From Desulfosediminicola flagellatus (GTDB taxonomy: Bacteria; Desulfobacterota; Desulfobulbia; Desulfobulbales; Desulfocapsaceae), in assembly GCF_005116655.2 (NCBI RefSeq), contig NZ_CP050698.1:3331489-3395488 (forward strand): a stretch of 64,000 nt of DNA. The letters run 5' to 3'. Each line of letters starts with the position of its first letter. The first letter of the stretch is position 1. The translations under genes and the position numbers were made by a program. Below the pieces are notes generated by a model. The model was given only the letters and a program-made list of their open reading frames with translations. It had not been told where the DNA came from and searched no databases. This document shows positions 8,794 to 17,855 of this stretch, piece by piece.

Positions 8794-9960
8794 CTAATCC
8801 TCGGGCAATGCCAGATATGCTACTCCCACAGCACCCGGGCCTGTATGCGCTCCGACGATCGGCCCGAAATACGACACGACATGATCATGATTGGGAAATG
8901 ATCCTTCGACGAGTTGTTTAATTTTCTCCGCTTTCTTCGGGGCACTGGCATGACAGATACCTACCTTTAGAGCCTTATTGGAATCACCGATTTCCTGCCG
9001 CATAAATTCGATCATTTTCTGCTGAGCCCTGCGACCGCCAATTGTTCGACCTTTAGCATTCACACCGCCTCCCACCATATCCAGAATTGGCTTGAAGCCA
9101 AAAAGTTTACCAAACATGGCTGAACCCCTGCCAATTCTTCCACCGCGCACAAGATAATCGAGATTATCCACCATAAAAAACACGCGTACTTCGTTTACCA
9201 ATTTCTCTATATGATCTTTAATTGCGGCAAAGGACCATCCGGCTCGTATTTTCTCAGAGGCTTCCATCACAAGTAAAGTGGTTCCCATTGACACCATGCG
9301 ACTGTCAATAAATTCCATCTGCACTTTTTTAGGCATATTGGGATTGGCGAGTCGTTGTTTAAGATAGGAATTGTATTGGCTCATTTTTGCCTGCCTGGCA
9401 ATGTTTACTGTCTCACTCATCTTTTTAGAGATGAATATGCCCAAAATATCCTTGTCCGCTATGTTGTTGTTGAACACCCTTTGAAAATCAGCCTCGGATG
9501 GAGGATTCGTTACCGGAAACGTTTTTGATTTTTCCAACAACTCATAAAATTGCTCTGAGGAAATATCAACACCATCCCGATACTCTTTACCGCCGATACT
9601 GACCGTTAGAGGTATAACGACAATATTTCTTTCTCTCGCTATCTCCGGTGGAATGTCTGATGCACTATCAGTAACCAGTAAAATAGGGCTTTCGACACAT
9701 CTCTTACCAATGGCCGTTATTGTCTCAGTAAGTTTATCATCTGGAACGCTGGTATCAGCAGAAATAAGCACCTTTTTCTCAAGCAGTTTCACCAAAAGTG
9801 CAGCCATTGCCTGGCGGTCGAGTACCCCACTTGCAATTATCTCTTCGAGTGGTTTGTTTTGGTCAATAAGAGAGAAGATGTGCGTTAGTTTTTCTGCACC
9901 GACAAGATCTTCCAGATAACCGGGAATGTTCGATTGACTGCTTTTCTTAAGTTGGATCAC
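8794..9960 (-). CDS. DegV-family fatty-acid-binding protein with N-terminal helical domain
   Basis: DegV (FakB-like) proteins bind fatty acids and often present them to a kinase. Residues about 90-388 are the DegV domain: VTDSASDIP near its start, EYRDGVDIS, NLDYLVRGGRIGR, FKPIL, and a C-terminal VGAHTGPGAVG loop. Residues about 15-75 are an extra helical region with the pattern of the winged-helix tail seen after PATAN/DUF4388 domains (LEEIIAS...LLVKLLEKKVL). The GTG at 9960 is chosen because AAGGAG lies 8 nt upstream; the open frame reaches back to another GTG at 9987 but that has no ribosome site. The partner kinase FakA is not in this window. Confidence 0.85.
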   Translation of the reverse strand: MIQLKKSSQSNIPGYLEDLVGAEKLTHIFSLIDQNKPLEEIIASGVLDRQAMAALLVKLLEKKVLISADTSVPDDKLTETITAIGKRCVESPILLVTDSASDIPPEIARERNIVVIPLTVSIGGKEYRDGVDISSEQFYELLEKSKTFPVTNPPSEADFQRVFNNNIADKDILGIFISKKMSETVNIARQAKMSQYNSYLKQRLANPNMPKKVQMEFIDSRMVSMGTTLLVMEASEKIRAGWSFAAIKDHIEKLVNEVRVFFMVDNLDYLVRGGRIGRGSAMFGKLFGFKPILDMVGGGVNAKGRTIGGRRAQQKMIEFMRQEIGDSNKALKVGICHASAPKKAEKIKQLVEGSFPNHDHVVSYFGPIVGAHTGPGAVGVAYLALPED

Positions 9961-10272
9961 GGGGGGTCTCCTTTCAGGTGAAGTCACAAAGCGAACGCTG
10001 CGACAATTGGCCGATCTGATTGAATATCAGTATGTTTTGGCACCTACAGAGGAATCAAAATCACAATATTCCATTAAATCCAACCCCGCAACATTAATCT
10101 TTACGTAAACTGTTAACCTTAGGGCGTATATTAGGAATCAGCAGAGTAAGAGATATATTTTATGACAGGGTGCACCAGTGCGGCACAATGCTTCGTTTGA
10201 GGAAATTGGAAGTTCTTTTCTAAGATGAAGAGGGAAAACTGGTAGAAAAATACAATAGAGGAAAAAGACAAG
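9961..10272. other. Intergenic region without recognised gene
   Basis: This stretch lies between the DegV gene start and the 3' end of the aap operon. I find no frame with a ribosome site and no repeat, apart from the terminator at 10273-10325. Confidence 0.4.
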
Positions 10273-10325
10273 GAAGGGAGTGGAGTGAGATTCAGCACTA
10301 CAGCGTAATCCCACCCCACTCCCTT
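10273..10325 (-). terminator. Terminator of the aapJQMP operon
   Basis: Two 19-nt arms flank a 14-nt loop just past the aapP stop. Read on the plus strand the stem has two A-C mismatches; on the minus strand these become G-U wobbles, so only the aap transcript folds a continuous stem. The minus transcript then runs into a T-rich stretch (CCTTGTCTTTTTCC). Confidence 0.8.
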
Positions 10326-10330
10326 ACAGA

Positions 10331-11098
10331 CTACAGAATCTGGCTCAAAAAAAGCTTGGTACGTTCATGCTGCGGGTTGTCAAAAAAGGCATTCGGTTCA
10401 TTTTCTTCGACAATTTCACCGAAATCCATAAAGATAACCCGATCGGCAACAGTCTTGGCAAAGCTCATTTCATGGGTCACAACAATCATGGTCATACCTT
10501 CAAGTGCCAGGTCTACCATAACGTCGAGAACCTCCTTGATCATCTCTGGGTCAAGGGCTGAAGTTGGCTCATCAAAGAGCATAATCTTTGGTTTCATACA
10601 GAGGCTTCTTGCAATGGCCACACGTTGCTGCTGGCCACCGGAAATCTGACCAGGATACTTATTTGCCTGTTCAGGAATACGCACGATTTCCAGATAATGC
10701 ATTGCCAGTTCTTCAGCCTCTCTTTTCGGCATCTTCCTGACCCATATCGGGCCAAGCGTCAAGTTATCAAGGATTGTCAGATGGGGGAAAAGGTTGAAGT
10801 GCTGAAAGACCATTCCTACTTCAGCCCGTACCTTTTCGATATTTTTCAGATCCCTGGTCAGTTCAGTACCGTTCACGATAATATCGCCGCGCTGATGTTC
10901 CTCAAGCCGATTTATACAGCGTATCATGGTAGATTTCCCGGAGCCTGAAGGACCGCAAACCACGATCTTTTCCCGGGCTTTCACCTTGAGGTTGATATCT
11001 TTTAACACATGAAAGTCATCATACCATTTATGCATGTTGATGATTTCGATTATTGTTTTATCGGCTGCTGTGGCTGGCTGTGACTGCTCGATATTCAT
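10331..11098 (-). CDS. aapP: L-amino acid ABC transporter ATP-binding protein
   Basis: This is the ATPase of a general L-amino acid importer. It has Walker A GPSGSGKS, the Q-loop in [10 protein letters not shown], signature [12 protein letters not shown], Walker [15 protein letters not shown] and the switch histidine in VVTHEM. Its 255 residues match AapP-type polar amino acid ATPases. It is the last gene of the minus-strand operon aapJ-aapQ-aapM-aapP, 29 nt after aapM, with AGAGG ahead of the ATG. The assignment as Aap rather than a narrower His/Gln system rests on the four-gene order and the two large, unequal permeases. Confidence 0.92.
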   Translation of the reverse strand: MNIEQSQPATAADKTIIEIINMHKWYDDFHVLKDINLKVKAREKIVVCGPSGSGKSTMIRCINRLEEHQRGDIIVNGTELTRDLKNIEKVRAEVGMVFQHFNLFPHLTILDNLTLGPIWVRKMPKREAEELAMHYLEIVRIPEQANKYPGQISGGQQQRVAIARSLCMKPKIMLFDEPTSALDPEMIKEVLDVMVDLALEGMTMIVVTHEMSFAKTVADRVIFMDFGEIVEENEPNAFFDNPQHERTKLFLSQIL

Positions 11099-11127
11099 TG
11101 ATCTATTACCTCTGGGATGTTTCTCAA

Positions 11128-12219
11128 TTAATTTGTCGGAGCCTTATACTCAAGTTCTTTCTCAATACTTCTGCTGTACTGCGACATAGAGAAACAGCAG
11201 ACGTAATATATCATCGCAACGAAGATATATGCCTCAGTGCTAAAACCAGTCCACTCAGGCACATTAAGAATAGATTTTGTGGTGTTGAGTATGTCGTAAA
11301 GGGCAATGATGACCACCAGTGAGGTGTCCTTAAAGGCGGAGATTAAAACGCCAACGGTCGGTGGAATGACAATTTTCAATGCCTGAGGAAGAATGATCAA
11401 ACGCATTTTCGCCCAATAGGTCAAACCAATCGATTCCGCAGCTTCATACTGCCCCTTACTAATTGCCTGCAAACCGCCACGTACAACCTCAGCGATATAC
11501 GCCGCGGTAAAGATAATGATTGCCATCTGCGCCCTCAATACCTTGTCGATAGTGATCCCTTCCGGCAGAAACAGCGGAAACATTACCGAGGACATAAAAA
11601 GCATGGTGATAAGCGGAACCCCACGAATAAGCTCAATGTAAACAACACAGAACGCTTTTATAACGGGTAGGCTTGATTGTCTGCCAAGAGCCAGAACAAC
11701 ACCTAAGGGATAGGAGGCCAGAATACCGAAAAATGATAGCAACAGGGTAAGGGGAAGGCCGCTCCATTTGGTACTCTCTACTGATACCAGGCCAAAAAGC
11801 CCGCCTTTCATCAGCACGCCCATAATAAAAAGGGCTAATAGCCAGCTATACCCGAGTTTCTTTGTCCATCGTTTCCAGTCCCTCGAATAGATGAGCATCG
11901 CAACTAGCATAAGCATGGCAACCAGCGGACGCCATTGCTCTTCATACGGATAGTAACCAAAAATATTAAATCTGATGTTCTGGGTTACAACGGACCAGCA
12001 GGCTCCGGTAGCCTCATGACATTCCTGCCCGGAGGTAAACCAGACACTATCGATAAACGCCCATTGAATGAACTCCGGTAATACACGCAGAGCTAACAAT
12101 AATATCAGAATCGTGGCAATTGAATTAAATACACCGTTGAAAAGGTGACGTTTAACCCAGCCAAGCACGCCGACATTGGTTATCGGCGGTTTTATTTCAA
12201 CTTTAGAATGAGTAGTCAT
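11128..12219 (-). CDS. aapM: L-amino acid ABC transporter permease, AapM type
   Basis: This is the second permease of the amino acid importer. The 363-residue protein has a long N-terminal part (membrane helices near 30-55 and 105-150, with an extracytoplasmic loop between them) and a C-terminal transport domain with the EAA-type coupling loop ([25 protein letters not shown]). The ATG at 12219 lies 2 nt beyond the aapQ TGA; a GTG at 12225 overlapping that stop is an alternative. Either way translation is coupled to aapQ. Length and topology fit AapM. Confidence 0.9.
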   Translation of the reverse strand: MTTHSKVEIKPPITNVGVLGWVKRHLFNGVFNSIATILILLLALRVLPEFIQWAFIDSVWFTSGQECHEATGACWSVVTQNIRFNIFGYYPYEEQWRPLVAMLMLVAMLIYSRDWKRWTKKLGYSWLLALFIMGVLMKGGLFGLVSVESTKWSGLPLTLLLSFFGILASYPLGVVLALGRQSSLPVIKAFCVVYIELIRGVPLITMLFMSSVMFPLFLPEGITIDKVLRAQMAIIIFTAAYIAEVVRGGLQAISKGQYEAAESIGLTYWAKMRLIILPQALKIVIPPTVGVLISAFKDTSLVVIIALYDILNTTKSILNVPEWTGFSTEAYIFVAMIYYVCCFSMSQYSRSIEKELEYKAPTN

Positions 12220-12221
12220 AA

Positions 12222-13403
12222 TCACCGTTCAACAATTGCAATTTTCTTATTGTACCAGTTCATGAAGGCAGAGGTGAGCAGGCTTAATGTCAGATAGACC
12301 ATCATCATTAGCGCTACGCCTTCAACCGCCTGCCCTGTCTGGTTAATAGTTGTGCCCGCCACCTGCACAAAGTCCGGATAGCCGATAGCTACAGCCAGTG
12401 AACTGTTCTTCGTCAGGTTAAGCAACTGACTGGTGAGCGGCGGTACTATCACCCGAAGCGCCTGGGGGAATATAACCAGCGACAGGACATGCTTTTGTTT
12501 TAATCCAATAGACATGGCAGCTTCTGTCTGACCATGACTTATAGACTGGATTCCTGCCCGGACAATCTGGGCAACAAAAGAAGCAGTGTAGAGCACAAGC
12601 CCAATAAGCAGTGCAGAAAACTCAGGGCTGATATTATGCCCACCACTGAAGTTAAAGCCTTTAAGCTCAGGTACATTGAGTTCTACAGGCGCTCCGCAAA
12701 TAACCCAGGTAATGAGTGGCAAGCCAACAATTATGCCCAGCCCAACCCAGAACGACGGGAATTGCTGCCCTGTCTGCTCCTGGCGCTTTCTGGCCCAACG
12801 GGATATGGCAAAGGCTATACAACTCGCAGCAATCACCGCATACGCCATATACGACCAGGCATAATGCGCAGCGGGTATAGCAAAATCCATTCCGCGGTTT
12901 GAAAAGAACACGCCGGGTATTGGATGCAAAGCCTGCCTGGGACCAGGAAAGGCCTCATAAAAAAGTGCATAAAAGAAAAATAGCTGCAGCAGAACGGGAA
13001 CATTCTGAAACAGCTCTACATAGGCTGTAGCCAGTTTTGAGACCAGCCAGTTGCTGGAAAGTGTACAAATCCCAAGAAAGGTTCCGAGAAACGTAGTCAG
13101 AACCATGCCGACAAGGGAGATCTTCAGCGTATTGAGCACCCCGACAACCAGAGCACGGCCATACGTATCTGCCGCAGAATACTGAATAGAGGTTTCCCCA
13201 ATTTCAAATGCAGCCTCCTTTTCTAAAAAATCAAAGCCACTGGCAATAGATTGCTTGGCCATATTTTCCTGGACGTTGGAGATCAGGTAATATCCTATGA
13301 AAGCGACCAGCAGAGCCGTCACTATCTGATAAATTATTCCCCGGGTCTTCTCATCATTCCAGAAGTATGTTTTTCCTGAATTTGTATTGATATTTTCAAC
13401 CAT
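12222..13403 (-). CDS. aapQ: L-amino acid ABC transporter permease, AapQ type
   Basis: This is the first permease of the importer, 393 residues. An N-terminal helix near 24-42, an extracytoplasmic stretch, and a C-terminal transport domain are visible, with the coupling loop QTEAAMSIGLKQKHVLSLVI. AapQ proteins are characteristically longer than ordinary His/Gln permeases because of the inserted extracytoplasmic segment, seen here at about 150-260. It stands 278 bp after aapJ, with a probable attenuating hairpin between them, and runs directly into aapM. Confidence 0.9.
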   Translation of the reverse strand: MVENINTNSGKTYFWNDEKTRGIIYQIVTALLVAFIGYYLISNVQENMAKQSIASGFDFLEKEAAFEIGETSIQYSAADTYGRALVVGVLNTLKISLVGMVLTTFLGTFLGICTLSSNWLVSKLATAYVELFQNVPVLLQLFFFYALFYEAFPGPRQALHPIPGVFFSNRGMDFAIPAAHYAWSYMAYAVIAASCIAFAISRWARKRQEQTGQQFPSFWVGLGIIVGLPLITWVICGAPVELNVPELKGFNFSGGHNISPEFSALLIGLVLYTASFVAQIVRAGIQSISHGQTEAAMSIGLKQKHVLSLVIFPQALRVIVPPLTSQLLNLTKNSSLAVAIGYPDFVQVAGTTINQTGQAVEGVALMMMVYLTLSLLTSAFMNWYNKKIAIVER

Positions 13404-13600
13404 TGAACCACATGCCGATTTTTTTAACGAAGAGAAGTGATTCTACGTCTTAGAACAACATAGAACCTGACAAATCAAATGATGGGTATTCCCTGTACGG
13501 TTCAGGAATGTTGACTGCCAGCAAGCCTGTACGGTTGTCATTAGGTGTCTGCTGCCAGTAGATGTTTAACGTCAGGCCACGTTGACTCAGGTTTACTGCA

Positions 13601-13640
13601 ACCCATTCTGAAAGAATGTTTCCATCAGTTCAAAATGGGT
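13601..13640 (-). terminator. Hairpin between aapJ and aapQ
   Basis: ACCCATTCTGAA (13601-13612) faces TTCAAAATGGGT (13629-13640). The one mismatch on the plus strand becomes a G-U wobble in the minus-strand RNA, so the hairpin belongs to the aap transcript. Such a hairpin after a binding-protein gene usually stabilises that gene's mRNA and lowers expression of the permeases. An 11-bp direct repeat, CCTGTACGGTT, lies further along at 13492 and 13526. Confidence 0.55.
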
Positions 13641-13681
13641 CTCAGTACAGTAATCTACGTACAGGCGGGTAACTTGACTTA

Positions 13682-14710
13682 CTACTTAAAAGGAGGAGAA
13701 TACATCAAGCCCCCGTTGGTCCAGAGAGCGTTTAAGCCGCGCTCGATTCCAAGAGGAGTATTAACGCCAACATTGCGCTCAAAGATTTCACCGTAGTTTC
13801 CAACCTTCTTGATAATATTATAGGCAAATTTCTCATCAAGTCCAAGCGCCTTGCCATTACCTTCCGTAACGCCCAGGAATCGCATAATTTTTGGATCTTT
13901 GCTTTTAGTCATTTCATCAACGTTAGCAGAAGTAATGCCAAGTTCTTCAGCATTGATCATCGCAAGAACAGCATAGTTTACGATGTCTTTCCACTGATTG
14001 TCGCCATGACGTACGGCAGGAGCAAGAGGTTCTTTTGAAATGATTTCAGGAAGAATTGCGTAATCTGTAGCCTTCGGGGCACTTGCGCGAATACCTGCAA
14101 GCTGTGAAGCATCTGAGGTCATTACGTCACAACGACCGGCAAAGAATGCCTGAGAAAGTTCGGCGGTAGACTCAATTGTTACGGTTTTCCAATCCATGGA
14201 GTTGGAGCGGAAGAAATCGGCAGCGTTCTGCTCTGTAGTTGTTCCGGGAAGAACACAAACGGTAGCACCACTCAGTTCTTTAGCACTGGTAACACCGAGT
14301 TTTTTAGGAACCATGAAACCCTGACCGTCATAGTAATTGACCTGAGCGAAGTCGAGGCCGAGAGAGGTGTCTCTGCCGAGTGTCATGGTGGCATTTCTGG
14401 TCAGCAGGTCTATTTCTTTGGATTGCAGTGCTGTGAATCGGGTTTTTGCGGTAAGAGGAGTGTAGCGGATGCGATCTTTATAATCGCCAAAAATTGCGAC
14501 TGCAACGGCACGTGCTGTATCAACATCAAGGCCTTTCCATACACCTTTCTGATCTGCCTTACCAAAACCAAAGAGATCACCGTTTACACCTACCTGGATA
14601 TATCCCTTGTCCTGTACAGCCTTAAGGGTATCTCCGTTATCAGCAAAAGCGAAACTTGCTGAGGACAAAAGCAGGGTGCAGCCAATTACGAGACTTTTCA
14701 CGTTGCGCAT
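13682..14710 (-). CDS. aapJ: L-amino acid-binding periplasmic protein
   Basis: AapJ captures L-amino acids in the periplasm and delivers them to AapQM. The 342-residue protein starts with a cleavable signal peptide (hydrophobic core to about residue 22, ASFAFADNG) followed by a family-3 solute-binding domain: LKAVQDKGYIQVGVNGDLFGFG, KGLDVDTARAVAVAIFG, then FTALQSKEIDLLTRN. The length is that of AapJ, longer than His/Gln binders of about 250. It is the first gene of the operon and is separated from the permeases by a hairpin. Confidence 0.93.
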   Translation of the reverse strand: MRNVKSLVIGCTLLLSSASFAFADNGDTLKAVQDKGYIQVGVNGDLFGFGKADQKGVWKGLDVDTARAVAVAIFGDYKDRIRYTPLTAKTRFTALQSKEIDLLTRNATMTLGRDTSLGLDFAQVNYYDGQGFMVPKKLGVTSAKELSGATVCVLPGTTTEQNAADFFRSNSMDWKTVTIESTAELSQAFFAGRCDVMTSDASQLAGIRASAPKATDYAILPEIISKEPLAPAVRHGDNQWKDIVNYAVLAMINAEELGITSANVDEMTKSKDPKIMRFLGVTEGNGKALGLDEKFAYNIIKKVGNYGEIFERNVGVNTPLGIERGLNALWTNGGLMYSPPFK

Positions 14711-15519
14711 CTGAGCCCTCCAAAATGTGTTAATTAAAAACTACCGTATAACGCCTCCTAACAACTTCTTTAATATACAGAAGGATCTCTCCTTCCATGA
14801 ATTCAACTTCACTATGTAGTAGCACACAATCATTGTATCCCGCAAGTTGTTATTCTTTCGTTCATCTTTCAATAGTGCGGGTAGTTTCAAGTAGCTAACC
14901 TAACTATTTAACCAACCTGGGTTAACGTAGTAAAACAACTGACGCGTAATAGCATTGGGCCTCAAGCCCCCTGCTTCGAAGTATGTCTTTTGTAGAATTT
15001 GTAAATATTTTATCATATACATAGACATGAAAGTACATGAAAACCTGCACCTTTTCTCTCTATACTTCATTGACTAAAGCTTGATACAGGGCTTCTTTCC
15101 TTTTTTGATCAAGATCAGATTTCTGTTTATCGCTGTTCAATACACGTCCTCATATTTTTTATGTTTTGAAAATAATCTCAGAAAACCTGTCTCCCGTTGT
15201 TACCGGACTATTCCTTTATGCTATGATATCAATAAACACCGATACAGGCTATATGCTGCAATGCGATCAGATCCTCCTGATGCGTTCATAAATATGGCTG
15301 AAGACCCACAAACACAAATGCCTACATTTTCGTAGCATTCAATGTTTCGTTTTTGCATTTTTATCACAATATCGTAACCTGTATTATCCCCTTATTCAGT
15401 ATCTTAAAAGTCACTACGTCTTGCCCTTCGACTTTCACATCAGTTATATTTTACAATATATTGTGCACTTAAGAAGTAAATCTCATTATTCAACTCACTA
15501 TACGTTTAATTCTACCAAC
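14711..15519. other. Long divergent regulatory region
   Basis: Some 800 bp of AT-rich DNA separate aapJ (minus) from the importer of the ureide locus (plus). It must hold the aap promoter and upstream control sites of both units. A GTGCAC palindrome lies at 15461-15466, a possible half of an NtrC-type site. I see no gene; the open stretches lack ribosome sites. Confidence 0.4.
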
Positions 15520-15535
15520 TGGCACCCATCATGCA
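15520..15535 (+). promoter_or_regulatory. Candidate sigma-54 promoter of the ureide locus
   Basis: TGGCAC (15520-15525), five bases, then ATGC-A (15531-15535) match the -24/-12 consensus TGGCAC-N5-TTGCW at all but one of the core positions, with the GG and GC pairs exactly 12 bp apart. The start codon is about 140 bp downstream. Sigma-54 control would suit a nitrogen-scavenging operon. Confidence 0.55.
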
Positions 15536-15563
15536 TCTTATAAGATACATGATGCATGATGGG
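15525..15563. promoter_or_regulatory. 13-bp palindrome overlapping the promoter
   Basis: CCCATCATGCATC (15525-15537) is repeated exactly inverted as GATGCATGATGGG (15551-15563) across 13 bp that contain a smaller palindrome ATCTTATAAGAT. It covers the -12 element and probable transcription start, so it could be an operator, perhaps for the GntR protein at 23015-23668, or form a hairpin at the 5' end of the mRNA. Confidence 0.55.
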
Positions 15564-15677
15564 GGTCGATCACGAGCCCTCACATTACGACACCCTGCCC
15601 AGGCATATGTAACTATACGCCAAGGCGTTGATATGACAGCAGGGTATAATCAACAACCTGCACTTCAGGAGAGAACA

Positions 15678-16481
15678 ATGAGAGAGAGATTAACCATAAC
15701 CTGCTTTACCCTGGTCATGTTTATGATGCTGGCTGCAACGCAACTACATGCATCAACAGCCACTTCTACAAACACACTTGAAACAATAAAAAATTCCGGG
15801 ACTCTCAAGGTTGCTGTCCCGCAGGATTTCCCACCTTTTGGTTCTGTAGGCCGGGATATGAAACCGATTGGCTATGATATTGACATGGCGCAGCTCATTG
15901 CCACACAACTCGGGGTTAAACTTAAACTTGTTCCAGTAACCAGCACAAACCGGATTCCATACCTGACGACCGGCAAGGTTGACATCATCATCTCTTCATT
16001 GGGAAAAAATCCGGATCGACAAAAAGTCATTGATTTCACCGATGCCTATGCACCTTTTTACAATGGTGTCTTTGGTCCGGCAAGCCTCAATGTTGAAAAA
16101 GCTATCGATCTCAGCAATACCACAATTGCAGTAACCCGTGGTTCAATTGAAGATCTCGAACTCACTAAAATTGCACCGGAATCAGCAACTATTCGAAGAT
16201 TCGAAGATAATAGTTCAACGATCTCAGCCTATCTTTCAGAGCAGGTTGAGCTGGTTGCCACAGGTAATGTTGTAGCAGCATCTATCAATGAGCAAAATCC
16301 GCGCAAAGTGCTTGAGTCCAAATTCCTCATCAAAAACTCTCCATGCTATATCGGTATCAACAAAGCTCAGCCTGCACTGATGGCGGAACTCAACGCAATA
16401 CTTGCTGCAGCCAAAACCAATGGCTCACTTGAAACAATTTCTCAGGAATGGCTCCATATCAAACTTCCGGAAAACCTCTAA
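15678..16481 (+). CDS. Family-3 solute-binding protein, ureide or amino acid uptake
   Basis: This is the periplasmic receptor of an ABC importer. The ATG at 15678 has CAGGAG 7 nt upstream and begins a clear signal peptide (charged start, hydrophobic core, ATQLHAS); the frame is open 49 codons further but that region contains the promoter palindrome. The mature protein has the SBP family-3 pattern: LKVAVPQDFPPFGS, YDIDMAQLIATQLG, GKVDIIISSLGKNPDRQKVIDFTDAY. At 267 residues it is typical of polar amino acid binders. Its neighbours degrade ureides, so allantoate, ureidoglycolate or a related carbamoyl compound is a possible ligand. That is inference; the fold alone cannot tell. Confidence 0.88.
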   Translation: MRERLTITCFTLVMFMMLAATQLHASTATSTNTLETIKNSGTLKVAVPQDFPPFGSVGRDMKPIGYDIDMAQLIATQLGVKLKLVPVTSTNRIPYLTTGKVDIIISSLGKNPDRQKVIDFTDAYAPFYNGVFGPASLNVEKAIDLSNTTIAVTRGSIEDLELTKIAPESATIRRFEDNSSTISAYLSEQVELVATGNVVAASINEQNPRKVLESKFLIKNSPCYIGINKAQPALMAELNAILAAAKTNGSLETISQEWLHIKLPENL

Positions 16482-16488
16482 GTAAAAT

Positions 16489-16516
16489 GAGGCAGGTTCT
16501 TCGTGCACCTGCCTCA
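16489..16516 (+). terminator. Intercistronic hairpin after the binding-protein gene
   Basis: TGAGGCAGGT (16489-16498) pairs perfectly with ACCTGCCTCA (16507-16516), placed between the binding-protein stop and the AGGAG site of the first permease. It has no T run, so mRNA stabilisation or attenuation is likelier than full termination. Confidence 0.6.
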
Positions 16517-16533
16517 ATCAGGAGATTTCTATC

Positions 16534-17202
16534 ATGGAGTATCAATTCTCATTCGAGCCAATTTTCAGTAACTGGCAACTTCTTGCAAAAGGGGCTTTCC
16601 TTACCCTCGTTCTTACAGCAATAGGTTCAGTTGTCGGCTTGTCAATCGGCACCATTGGAGCAGTATCCAGAGCATGGCGGCTCCCTGCATTATCTGGCAT
16701 TTTCACTATATATGTCGAATGCATACGCAACACTCCTTTTTTGGTTCAGCTCTATTTTATCTTCTTTGGCCTGCCTGCTCTCGGGGTAAAGCTTAATGGC
16801 TGGGAAGCCTCTATTCTGGCAATGGTCATCAATCTTGGTGCATACTCCACAGAGATTATTCGGGCAGGAGTAATGTCTATCCCTAAAGGAATGTTGGAAG
16901 CTGCAGAATCACTGGCAATGAACCGTTGGCAAAGCCTTCGTTATGTTGTTCTGCGACCCGCACTTAAAAATGTCTGGCCCGCACTATGCAGCCAGATAAT
17001 TATTGTCATGCTCGGGTCTGCAGTCTGCTCACAGATAGCAGCAGAAGAGCTCACTTACGCTGCGAATTTAATCCAGACCCGCACGTTCAGAGCCTTTGAA
17101 ATTTATCTAACCAGCACTCTCATATATCTGGCGTTAGCTCTATTTGTACGAAAAATCCTCCAGTTTATCGGCCAACAATTTATTGAAGGGAGGAAAGCAT
17201 GA
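16534..17202 (+). CDS. Polar amino acid-type ABC permease 1
   Basis: This is a 222-residue inner-membrane permease of the His/Glu/Gln/Arg type. Membrane helices start near residue 15 and the coupling loop reads MLEAAESLAMNRWQSLRYVVLRPAL. AGGAG lies 9 nt ahead of the ATG. The stop overlaps the start of the second permease by 4 bp (ATGA), so the two are translated together and should form a heterodimer. Confidence 0.9.
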   Translation: MEYQFSFEPIFSNWQLLAKGAFLTLVLTAIGSVVGLSIGTIGAVSRAWRLPALSGIFTIYVECIRNTPFLVQLYFIFFGLPALGVKLNGWEASILAMVINLGAYSTEIIRAGVMSIPKGMLEAAESLAMNRWQSLRYVVLRPALKNVWPALCSQIIIVMLGSAVCSQIAAEELTYAANLIQTRTFRAFEIYLTSTLIYLALALFVRKILQFIGQQFIEGRKA

Positions 17203-17855
17203 TACAGTTCTCCACGTGGGACATTGTTTCCAACTTACTGGTGGGTGCAGGTTGGACAGTAGGACTTTCAATCGCCGCATTCGTTCTCGGCAGTACAGTG
17301 GGAATGATTACCCTTTTTGCCCGTGTCTCACCCAAATCGTTCCTCCAGACTCCAGCAAAAGTGTATATCGAGTTCTTCCAGGACACCCCTCTGCTTATGC
17401 AGCTCTTTCTGCTGTTTTTCGGATTGGCCCTGATTGGGTTTGATATTTCTCCACTGCTTACAGCTCTCCTCGGGCTGACACTCTTCACCAGCGCATATCT
17501 TGCAGAAATTTGGCGAGGCTGTGTGGAATCCTTATCGACTGGACAATGGGAAGCCTCTGCAAGTCTTGCAATGAATCGCTGGCAGCAAATGCGTTACGTT
17601 ATTCTGCCACAGGCAATTCGTATAGCTATCCCCCCGACCGTTGGCTTTTCGGTACAGGTTGTAAAAGGTACGGCAGTTACCTCCATTATTGGTTTTATGG
17701 ATATAACAAAAACCGGAACCATGATTGCCAACGCCACCTTTCGTCCACTTTTCGTATATGGCCTTGTAGCCCTGGGATATTTTCTAATTTGTTTTCCGTT
17801 GTCGGCTTTTGCCAGACACGTTGAGAGGAGAATGCATGTCGCTCATACACGTTGA
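17199..17855 (+). CDS. Polar amino acid-type ABC permease 2
   Basis: This is the second permease of the pair, 218 residues. Its coupling loop QWEASASLAMNRWQQMRYVI closely resembles that of permease 1, as expected for paralogous partners. A strong GGGAGGAAAGC site precedes the ATG, which overlaps the preceding stop by 4 bp. Its own end overlaps the ATPase gene by 20 bp. Confidence 0.9.
   Translation: MIQFSTWDIVSNLLVGAGWTVGLSIAAFVLGSTVGMITLFARVSPKSFLQTPAKVYIEFFQDTPLLMQLFLLFFGLALIGFDISPLLTALLGLTLFTSAYLAEIWRGCVESLSTGQWEASASLAMNRWQQMRYVILPQAIRIAIPPTVGFSVQVVKGTAVTSIIGFMDITKTGTMIANATFRPLFVYGLVALGYFLICFPLSAFARHVERRMHVAHTR

Noticed and set aside
13492..13536. 11-bp direct repeat CCTGTACGGTT, copies 34 bp apart, between aapJ and aapQ.
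   Set aside because: Only two copies, no palindromic character and inside a transcribed spacer; too weak to call an operator.
15081..15335. An 84-codon frame in the long divergent region before the ureide locus.
   Set aside because: No ribosome site and no recognisable sequence; the region is better explained as regulatory DNA.
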